Source: Rhodospirillaceae bacterium (GTDB lineage: Bacteria; Pseudomonadota; Alphaproteobacteria; MPNO01; UBA2964). Taken from it: 12,761 nt of DNA. Positions 7,076 to 12,761 of this stretch are shown piece after piece. The DNA is taken from positions 1 through 12,761 of the forward strand of contig PBOV01000129.1 in assembly GCA_002724505.1 (NCBI GenBank), in the 5' to 3' direction. How positions within the stretch are numbered: the first letter of the stretch is position 1; every line of letters begins with the position of its first letter. The notes below the pieces were generated by a model. It did no database searches. It worked only from the letters and a program-made list of their open reading frames with translations, and was not told the DNA's origin. The position numbers were made by a program, and so were the translations under genes.

Positions 7076-8195
7076 CACGGGTGATCAGTACTGGTTGCCT
7101 ACTGAAATTATTTTCGGAGAAGGTGAATTAGATCACCTTGCAGAGCATGTACCAGAGTCCGCAAAAAAAATACTAGTAGTTAGCGGATCAAAGGCTCTTC
7201 GAAGCGAGGGCGTTCTTGATCGCCTTCAGGCTATGCTAGGGAATGAAAAGGTAGTTTTTTACGAAGGGGTGCCTTCTAATCCCGTACCCCAAGATATTGA
7301 TAATGCCGTTATTGCTGCGGTGAGTAATAAATGTGACGTGGTGATCGGAATTGGTGGTGGGAGCGTAATTGACGTAGCCAAGTGTGTTGCACTTCTAAGT
7401 ACACAACCTGCACCCGTGAAAGAATTCCTGCGAGGAGATCAGGCAATAAAAATCCCAGGCATACCATGTATTGCTGTTCCCTCTACTGCTGGTACCGGTT
7501 CAGAAGTCACAAAATGGTCAACAGTGTGGGATCCTATCGAGAAGAGGAAATACTCTCTCGATCATGATTTCCTTTATCCCAGGGTCGCCTTAGTTGACCC
7601 AACGCTCACGTATTCGATGCCAGGTTGGGTAACGGCAACCACCGGCTTGGATGCCCTTACCCAGGCGATAGAGGCCTACTGGTCTAAGGCTTCCCAACCT
7701 ACATCCGACATGTACGCTTTAGCAGCAGTCAGTAAAATTATAAATAATTTGAAACAGGCTTTTGATTCAGGTGATCCTTTTGCACGACGGGAGGTTGCAG
7801 CTGGAAGCCTTATGGCGGGCCAAGCTTTCTCCAACACCAGAACGACGATTTGCCATTCGCTTTCTTATCCCATGACTGCTAACTGGGGAATAGTTCATGG
7901 TCAGGCGGTTTCAATCACGCTGCCGGTTTTCCTTGAGGCCAATGCTGAAGCCCTCGCTGGGAAAATTGACCCTCTTCTAGAAGCACTGGAAGCACCCGGG
8001 CTAGGTGATGGAGTTTCCAGTATAAGGAATTTAATGGAAGAGACTGGGTTAAAAACCCGTCTTAATGACTTAGGCATTGATCAAGCTAGCTTAAGCAAGG
8101 TTATTGAAGAAGGGTATTATCCTGAACGTGCAGATAACAATCCAGTGATGTATACGCCGCAGGAAATACACTCGCTGCTTCAAGAAATTATTTAA
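7068..8195 (+). CDS. Iron-type (group III) alcohol dehydrogenase, probable phosphonoacetaldehyde reductase
   Basis: This 375-residue protein has full family length. The nucleotide-binding GIGGGSVIDVAK is at 94-105, PSTAGTGSE at 138-146, and the metal site uses D195, H263 and H277 in TGLDALTQAIEAY and ICHSLSYPMTANWGIVHG. The usual first metal His, four residues after the Asp, is Gln here (Q199). In phosphonate clusters a homologue reduces phosphonoacetaldehyde to 2-hydroxyethylphosphonate with NAD(P)H. That role is inferred from position directly after the decarboxylase genes and from the absence of an aminotransferase. ATG 7068 follows GGAG at 7057-7060. The stop overlaps the stop of the convergent gene on the other strand, with no terminator between them. 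Confidence 0.87.
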   Translation: MDSTGDQYWLPTEIIFGEGELDHLAEHVPESAKKILVVSGSKALRSEGVLDRLQAMLGNEKVVFYEGVPSNPVPQDIDNAVIAAVSNKCDVVIGIGGGSVIDVAKCVALLSTQPAPVKEFLRGDQAIKIPGIPCIAVPSTAGTGSEVTKWSTVWDPIEKRKYSLDHDFLYPRVALVDPTLTYSMPGWVTATTGLDALTQAIEAYWSKASQPTSDMYALAAVSKIINNLKQAFDSGDPFARREVAAGSLMAGQAFSNTRTTICHSLSYPMTANWGIVHGQAVSITLPVFLEANAEALAGKIDPLLEALEAPGLGDGVSSIRNLMEETGLKTRLNDLGIDQASLSKVIEEGYYPERADNNPVMYTPQEIHSLLQEII

Positions 8196-8950
8196 TCAAT
8201 GAGAGGTTTGTACTCGGGTATCCTTTTAAGCTTTTCTAAAATTTGCTCAGCCGTCATTTCATAAAGGTCGTACACTAACCGAAATTGATTAAGGATTGCC
8301 GACAGCCGCCTCATGTTTTGGTCTTTATCCTCAGGACAAAGATGATCGATGACTTCTAATATTGGTTTAGAGGTAATGAATCCATGCTCAGATAGGACAT
8401 GGTCACACCCATCTCCTAAGCTGTAGATGGGTGTGTTCAGGAGGCTTTTTCCTGCCGTACCTTCATGGTGAGCAAAAATCGTAAAGGCGCTAGAGATGAT
8501 ATTTCGGTACTCGTTTGGGAAACCTCTAGCATTTAAGTCATTTACAGAGTAATAGTAGTAGTGACGAGCATGAATTTTGGCAATATTCCGATTAGAGTTA
8601 GTAGCGGACAAGGTTTCTAAAAAAAAGCATGAGATCCAAGACCACAATTCTTCATTACCGCTAATTAATGCTCGATCATTCCTCCATAAACTTCCGAGCT
8701 TGCTGTACAGGTACTCAGCAATGGCATACTTCGTGTCGTATCTCCCACTGTTACTAATATCTATTGATCCTTCTTCACCCCAGGGAATTGATAAGTTGCG
8801 ATTGGTTAATAGATTATGCCAAGTGCTTTCGAATTTACCCCAGAAATCAGCATACGATCGACTGCTGTTAGTTTCTAGGCGCATTTCGTCTAATAATTCT
8901 CGGAATTGATCCTTACCCTCTGCCGTAAATGTACAAATTTTTGTATTCAT
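8192..8950 (-). CDS. Uncharacterised protein, last gene of the GHKL-ATPase operon
   Basis: I do not recognise this 252-residue protein with certainty. It appears mostly helical and soluble, with no signal peptide or membrane span. A Trp-rich helical centre, ELWSWISCFFLETLSA, is followed by an ARHYYYYS segment. From memory this resembles uncharacterised families such as DUF6339 near ATPase genes, but that is unchecked. The start is chosen at ATG 8948-8950, since AAGGAGGG lies seven bases upstream. An adjacent ATG at 8951-8953 is almost equally good. The frame stays open upstream to 9010, but those codons lie inside the preceding gene. The start touches the TGA of the upstream gene (ATGATGA), which implies translational coupling. 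The gene ends convergently against the phosphonate dehydrogenase gene. Confidence 0.75.
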   Translation of the reverse strand: MNTKICTFTAEGKDQFRELLDEMRLETNSSRSYADFWGKFESTWHNLLTNRNLSIPWGEEGSIDISNSGRYDTKYAIAEYLYSKLGSLWRNDRALISGNEELWSWISCFFLETLSATNSNRNIAKIHARHYYYYSVNDLNARGFPNEYRNIISSAFTIFAHHEGTAGKSLLNTPIYSLGDGCDHVLSEHGFITSKPILEVIDHLCPEDKDQNMRRLSAILNQFRLVYDLYEMTAEQILEKLKRIPEYKPLID

Positions 8951-9771
8951 CATGAACCCTCCTTGCTCTCCAGGCGTTTTAAATAAGGAGGCATTTTCGA
9001 TATCCCCCAAGATTTAACGACATCATCGATCCAGTTATCACGCTTACTGATCCAATCAGGATCTGTTTCTAATGCTTTATTTCTTTCTGGGAATTCAATT
9101 GTTCCGTTGTAGAACCCCTGCTTGCTGTAGATGAGTTGATACCATTGGTAAGTCCAATGTGGGAATTCCTCTTCCGACTCACCATCTGCTTCTGGGGGAC
9201 GATGGCAATGTTCAGTCATTTTTAGTAGTACCAGCTTTAAAATTATGGGTGATGTTGCTACGAAAAAAAAATCATCTTTTGCTAAATACCCTCTTTTTCG
9301 TTCAATATGAAGGATGGGCTTTTGCTCGTCATCAATGAAGGCCAAATCCCATATACGGCCTTCAAGGTTATCAACAAGCTCTACATCTAATATATCGGTT
9401 ACCATTGAGCTTTCTACAATTGATCCAGCAGTGAACTCGACTTCCTCTGCAAGCCCTAAAATTTTTTTATCGTTTGGGTTGATAACCTTAATATTGCATT
9501 TAAATCTATTTGTATGTTTGATACTTTCTAACGGCGCACCGTCGTCTGATGAGTATCCTGGGGAAGCGACAGTGCCCCAATTGAATCTGAGGAGGGAATT
9601 TTTTGCTTTTGTTGCCCAAACCTCAATAATAATCTCAGCATCATCTGGGAAATCGTAGGTCGCCAATTTTGGATAGGCGTTGAGAGTGCGTGCCTCACTC
9701 GGTTGGCTTATGTTGAGGTGTTCGCGTTCGATGCGTTTACGATTTGTGTAGTTATGGCTATTGATTGACAT
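8950..9771 (-). CDS. Uncharacterised protein partner of the GHKL ATPase
   Basis: This 273-residue soluble protein is not one I recognise. Residues about 45-130 look strand-rich. At 141-160 the run IWDLAFIDDEQKPILHIERK holds an Asp (D142) followed by hydrophobic-E-x-K (E157, K159), a layout like the core of PD-(D/E)XK nucleases. This is suggestive only. The C-terminal half is Trp/Tyr-rich with an acidic patch (EADGESEEE, 194-202). ATG 9769-9771 follows a strong GGGAGG site (minus strand, about 9778-9784). The gene starts two bases after the ATPase stop and its own TGA overlaps the next start, so it belongs to the same transcript. Interaction with the ATPase is inferred from this tight linkage. 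Confidence 0.78.
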   Translation of the reverse strand: MSINSHNYTNRKRIEREHLNISQPSEARTLNAYPKLATYDFPDDAEIIIEVWATKAKNSLLRFNWGTVASPGYSSDDGAPLESIKHTNRFKCNIKVINPNDKKILGLAEEVEFTAGSIVESSMVTDILDVELVDNLEGRIWDLAFIDDEQKPILHIERKRGYLAKDDFFFVATSPIILKLVLLKMTEHCHRPPEADGESEEEFPHWTYQWYQLIYSKQGFYNGTIEFPERNKALETDPDWISKRDNWIDDVVKSWGISKMPPYLKRLESKEGS

Positions 9772-9773
9772 AA

Positions 9774-11756
9774 TTAACCTCCCTCTACTAATGGAGAAGT
9801 GTCGACTACGATATCCCTTATTCCATCAAACCCAACGATGCTGAATCGTGGTTCTTCTCCAGTAATTTCGAATTCCACCCTATTACCATTCCGGCCTATT
9901 AACTCAATATCCTCGATCTCAGATATTGGAAGCAAATGCTGATCGCTAAAATCGAAATCCCTTTCATTCCACCTGTCTATGGATCTAGAGCTAGCAGTAT
10001 TGGCTAATTTGTAACCGACTCGAGTAACAAACCTCTTACCTTCTGGTGGAATTTTGTAGGTGTTTCCTAGATGAACCGTGAAACCATTTTCCATAGGTGA
10101 GGAAACAAAATAAGATGTAGCTTTTTGAGGACCTTTCCCTTTCGGCGTATTTACTGTTGTTCCAGGAGGAGTATCAGGGTCTGTATTTTTAATAAGGGTA
10201 GGTATTGAGAAAGCATCCTGAAAATGCGAAGATTTAAGCTTCTCAGCATGAATTTGATTAAGTTTACTGAGTAGCGCCTCACATATATCGAATACTGAAT
10301 AGAAAATTACTTGAGCCGATTCGGCATACTTTGTGATGCTGAATCTAGTGTTTGCTGTTCTCCTAGGCGGCAAGAAGCTTTCGTGCGATGCACCTTCAGT
10401 CTTGCGAAAGAGCTCTGAAAGCGCAGGGTTAGTTAGATGGACGTAGACAATACCACTACTACTAACTTTCAGTTGGTTGGGTTTTATTAATAGATCATTT
10501 CTTACAAATATGCGCCGGTCCTCGTCCTTTTCCGGATAAAGTCCCTCATTGTCTTTTTGGTAGGCAACCTTGAAGGAAACACGGGTGGGTGGCCCAGGTT
10601 TACCATTTTCATCTAGAATTTTCATCCAATACTTTGGCTCGAACACAAGAATGTCGCCTTGGTCGTAAGACTCTTGGAAATCTATGATTTCAGCCTCACT
10701 TAATCCCAGGTTGACCGGTTTTGATTTAAAATTCTTTATAACCGAGCTGTATTCTCGGCCTACATCAATTGCGATTGCACCTTCGCCAATAACTTTTTTG
10801 CAAATTTCTCCATAAGCACGATGTAAAGGATCGTCCACTTTTTCAAAGAAGTTTTGCGCATTGATTTCCTCATCATCCCTTGTCGAAGTAAGATCTATCA
10901 GCTTAAAAACAAGGGATCCGGAAATGATTGCATGAAACCATTCTGAAAAAATACATTTACGTATGTTTTCCATGGCGATTTCTTCTCGGAGATATGGCAC
11001 CACAAGAGAAAGACCATGCTCATTTGCTTTTCTCTGTAACTTGAAAGTATTCCTGAAAGATTTAATAAAATCTGCATCATCTGGATCGTTATTGGTAAGG
11101 CAAGTTACGAGGCTGTGGAACTTAGCATTCCCAGCTTTGTAAACAGTATCGTCAACAACATGAGGTGGTAAATTGGCTGTCCCCCACAATAGCTCATCAT
11201 GATCATCTTTGGGAGCTGAAGCCGCAAAGTATAAACTTGCTTCCGATAGCATATAAAAAGAAGACTTACCTACTCCATTGGAACCTCGTTGTGGGGAGGC
11301 TTTAGATTTAGAGCTTTGCCCACTAGCACGCCAAAATGCATTGAATGGGTTTGTTTTGTCGATCCTATCTTGACCCTTAAGAGTACGATCACCCACTAAT
11401 CCGATTGTCCCCGTATCTTCAATAGTTAAGAACCTTGAAGAGGTATTAGCCGTAATCTTTTCACTTATATTTTTATAATCCCCCAGAGCATTTAAATGCT
11501 CAGTCAGGCCATTAAAAAGCTGGATATCATTCCCGACAGGGTTGAAATCACCTATTGTAATAGTCACTAAGACTGGTTGATCAAGGTCAGGGTCCTGTGC
11601 ATCATCTGCATTCTGTCCAAATTCACGAACGACCGTGCGTTCATAGTCGTATTTTTCTGATGACCTGCTAGTGAATGCTTGTTCTTCCAGATGAGCGGTA
11701 TCCTCTAAAATTGATCCATTTTCAAGCTTATCAAAGGCCCATATATAAGTATTCAT
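9774..11756 (-). CDS. GHKL-fold (Hsp90/MORC/sacsin-like) ATPase
   Basis: The 660-residue protein opens with a Bergerat-fold ATP-binding domain. The N-box is REFGQNADDAQD (44-55, with E45 and N49), the G1 box is TIEDTGT (111-117), and the glycine lid is RGSNGVGKSSF (157-167). Residues about 200-440 probably include an S5-like transducer region, and the remainder is unassigned, with a strand-rich C-terminus. The ExxQNADDA form resembles sacsin- and MORC-type ATPases more than histidine kinases; no kinase H-box or membrane span is seen. Dimerisation driven by ATP binding is typical of the fold. ATG 11754-11756 has AAGGAGG upstream and overlaps the zinc-ribbon gene stop by one base (TAATG). It is the largest product of the five-gene operon and probably its motor. 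Its specific role is unknown; defence or DNA processing is a guess from the composition. Confidence 0.85.
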   Translation of the reverse strand: MNTYIWAFDKLENGSILEDTAHLEEQAFTSRSSEKYDYERTVVREFGQNADDAQDPDLDQPVLVTITIGDFNPVGNDIQLFNGLTEHLNALGDYKNISEKITANTSSRFLTIEDTGTIGLVGDRTLKGQDRIDKTNPFNAFWRASGQSSKSKASPQRGSNGVGKSSFYMLSEASLYFAASAPKDDHDELLWGTANLPPHVVDDTVYKAGNAKFHSLVTCLTNNDPDDADFIKSFRNTFKLQRKANEHGLSLVVPYLREEIAMENIRKCIFSEWFHAIISGSLVFKLIDLTSTRDDEEINAQNFFEKVDDPLHRAYGEICKKVIGEGAIAIDVGREYSSVIKNFKSKPVNLGLSEAEIIDFQESYDQGDILVFEPKYWMKILDENGKPGPPTRVSFKVAYQKDNEGLYPEKDEDRRIFVRNDLLIKPNQLKVSSSGIVYVHLTNPALSELFRKTEGASHESFLPPRRTANTRFSITKYAESAQVIFYSVFDICEALLSKLNQIHAEKLKSSHFQDAFSIPTLIKNTDPDTPPGTTVNTPKGKGPQKATSYFVSSPMENGFTVHLGNTYKIPPEGKRFVTRVGYKLANTASSRSIDRWNERDFDFSDQHLLPISEIEDIELIGRNGNRVEFEITGEEPRFSIVGFDGIRDIVVDTSPLVEGG

Positions 11757-11950
11757 TACGCTGCCTCCTTAACGCTTTGTGCTATGCCAGTGAAATCGTG
11801 CCCCAGATGGTATGCATGGCATGTAGGGCATCTGTAAATCGAAATCCGTATCCCATTTATAGGCTTAGACCCTGTTCGGGAGAGTGTGTTTTTAGCAGTC
11901 TTACGCGAAAAATACCGGCGCTTTCCTACGCAATGGTTTTTTAGAATCAT
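11756..11950 (-). CDS. Small zinc-ribbon-like protein
   Basis: This basic 64-residue protein has a Cys near the N-terminus (C7 in NHCVGKRRYFSRKTA) and a CPTCHAYHLGH cluster at about 41-51, giving three Cys and several His. The pattern of C...KRRY.S...A then YRCPxCxxxHL is seen in many small phage- and plasmid-type zinc-binding proteins, so metal binding is likely though not shown. It may bind nucleic acid or act as an adaptor for the ATPase. A near-perfect AAGGAGGT precedes ATG 11948-11950, and the stop overlaps the ATPase start. That linkage and the ribosome site argue that it is a real gene despite its size. Confidence 0.78.
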   Translation of the reverse strand: MILKNHCVGKRRYFSRKTAKNTLSRTGSKPINGIRISIYRCPTCHAYHLGHDFTGIAQSVKEAA

Positions 11951-11964
11951 AAAACCTCCTTGGC

Positions 11965-12489
11965 TTATCGGGTTTTCCTTGTTCGTAGTCTCAATTTTTT
12001 CTTCACAGGGGCTTTATATTCCTTGATTTGGAATTGCTGTTTCCATTCAACTAGGCTGTAACACCCATAAGATGGACGGAAAAACCTACCCTCAGGATCA
12101 CGGCTCATGACGCCAATGAGGTTTGCTTTGCTCCCCGCAGCTGGGATTCGAAGATTTTCCTGAGTCACCCAATCGTGTAATGTCCCAATTGCGACACCAT
12201 TGCGTGGGTTAATTTCATTGTTTGCATGCTTGCGCTTAAACAGGTCAACGAGTTTTTCAGTGAACTCCCCGGGATGACGAAGGGATTGAACCTCCATTGG
12301 CCGGGAATCAGGTTTGTAGTAGCCCACGATATCTTGGAGCACTTTCTCTTCTTCACGGTATTTTCTTAAATCGCCTTCTAGTTCATTAATGCTCTTCTCC
12401 AACTCAGATATCTCTGAACGCACATCGCAAAGCCTGGATTCTAGATTTTCAATATTTACAGTTATCATAGACAGTGACAAATTCCTCAT
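11965..12489 (-). CDS. Coiled-coil plus winged-helix-like protein, first gene of the GHKL operon
   Basis: The 174-residue product has a charged heptad-like coiled coil at about residues 10-55. A globular domain of about 75-152 follows: FTEKLVDLFKRKHANNEIN, then TLHDWVTQENLRIP, ANLIGVMSRDPEGRF, and a closing GCYSLVEW. This order of helices ending in a G-x-YSL strand is like winged-helix domains of the HARE-HTH type found with restriction and conflict systems; the match is by eye. The C-terminal tail (about 158-174) is very basic, which suits nucleic-acid binding. ATG 12487-12489 lacks a ribosome site and ATG 12466-12468 (167 residues) is an alternative, so a leaderless transcript is possible. 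It could be the DNA sensor, regulator or scaffold for the downstream proteins. Confidence 0.75.
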   Translation of the reverse strand: MRNLSLSMITVNIENLESRLCDVRSEISELEKSINELEGDLRKYREEEKVLQDIVGYYKPDSRPMEVQSLRHPGEFTEKLVDLFKRKHANNEINPRNGVAIGTLHDWVTQENLRIPAAGSKANLIGVMSRDPEGRFFRPSYGCYSLVEWKQQFQIKEYKAPVKKKLRLRTRKTR

Positions 12490-12690
12490 GTGTAATTTAT
12501 ATGATCAGGATATACTAAGATTGATGTATTGTAAACACTTTATAATTACGTATAACATAAATTTTTTAACGTATTCTTATGCGTAACCTTGAATTATATG
12601 GCTGGGTGACCACTTGCTTATTTGCAAGAAACGTGCACAATTGCTTTTAGAGTCAAGATCTAAATTTTGCGAGGGAATGGGAGTAAAGAA
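12490..12690. promoter_or_regulatory. AT-rich divergent intergenic region with repeated ACGTAT-like hexamers
   Basis: This gap separates the minus-strand GHKL operon from a plus-strand amidohydrolase gene, so both promoters should lie here. ACGTAT occurs at 12548-12553 and 12569-12574, 21 bases apart, and ATGCGT (its inverted near-match) at 12579-12584. The last two form an inverted pair with a 4-base spacer. This looks like an operator array but is not proven. A short CTTGC/GCAAG hairpin lies at 12613-12628. I see no RNA gene. Confidence 0.35.
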
Positions 12691-12761
12691 ATGATTATTG
12701 ATATGCATGGACATCTGAACGCACCCTCTGAGCTTTATGCTTATAAGGCTGGCTTACTCTC
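12691..12761 (+). CDS. Amidohydrolase-family protein, N-terminus only (cut by window edge)
   Basis: ATG 12691 follows GGGAG (12679-12683) at good spacing and opens a frame of 23 complete codons to the right edge. It begins MIIDMHGHLNAPSELYAYKA. The D-x-HGH pattern right after a short strand is typical of the amidohydrolase superfamily, where the two His bind the catalytic metal, and the APxxLYAYKA continuation is like decarboxylase/hydratase-type amidohydrolase-2 proteins. The fragment is too short to name the substrate. It is divergent from the GHKL operon and probably belongs to ordinary metabolism flanking the accessory block. Confidence 0.7.
   Translation, partial: MIIDMHGHLNAPSELYAYKAGLL

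Noticed and set aside
9314..9658. 114-codon plus-strand frame opposite the ATPase partner gene
   Set aside because: It is Ser-rich antisense shadow sequence with no ribosome site; the minus-strand gene is supported by a strong SD and coupling.
12490..12690. CRISPR array or att site in the AT-rich gap
   Set aside because: There are only short hexamer repeats, no repeat-spacer units, no tRNA end, and no integrase in the window.

Overview
The window looks like chromosomal DNA of a moderately AT-rich, free-living bacterium. GTG and TTG starts are common and genes are tightly packed. No rRNA, tRNA, integrase, transposase or CRISPR array was seen. The lineage cannot be fixed from this sequence. 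Phosphonate synthesis beside a purine salvage pair would suit a marine or soil bacterium, but that is only a guess.

Region 1 (1-2454, minus strand) is metabolic. It holds the N-terminal part of an EamA/DMT transporter that runs off the left edge, an AzgA/PbuG-type NCS2 purine permease interrupted by one in-frame TAA, and hypoxanthine phosphoribosyltransferase (hpt). A strong hairpin terminator lies beyond the permease. Transporter and phosphoribosyltransferase together form a purine uptake and salvage pair.

Region 2 (about 2527-8195, plus strand) is a phosphonate biosynthesis operon. In order it encodes a stand-alone sugar-nucleotidyltransferase-fold enzyme, a membrane CDP-alcohol phosphatidyltransferase, a PEP mutase fused to a second nucleotidyltransferase domain, a two-subunit phosphonopyruvate decarboxylase, and an iron-type alcohol dehydrogenase. 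The inferred route is PEP to phosphonopyruvate to phosphonoacetaldehyde to 2-hydroxyethylphosphonate. Nucleotidyl activation (probably with CTP) and transfer to a lipid or other membrane alcohol would follow. No transaminase for 2-aminoethylphosphonate is present here. Several catalytic positions depart from family consensus: the GxGxR loop and a C-terminal Asp of the fused nucleotidyltransferase, the last motif Asp of the CDP-alcohol enzyme, and one metal-site His of the dehydrogenase.

Region 3 (8192-12489, minus strand) is a compact five-gene operon. It encodes a coiled-coil/winged-helix-like protein, a small zinc-ribbon protein, a 660-residue GHKL (Hsp90/MORC/sacsin-like) ATPase, and two proteins I do not recognise. 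Genes abut or overlap by a few bases and four of five have near-perfect AAGGAGG-type Shine-Dalgarno sites. The make-up resembles an accessory conflict, defence or DNA-processing cassette, and I cannot match it to a named system. Its last stop codon overlaps the stop of the phosphonate operon.

Region 4 (12490-12761) is an AT-rich divergent intergenic region with repeated ACGTAT-like hexamers, followed by the start of an amidohydrolase gene that runs off the right edge.
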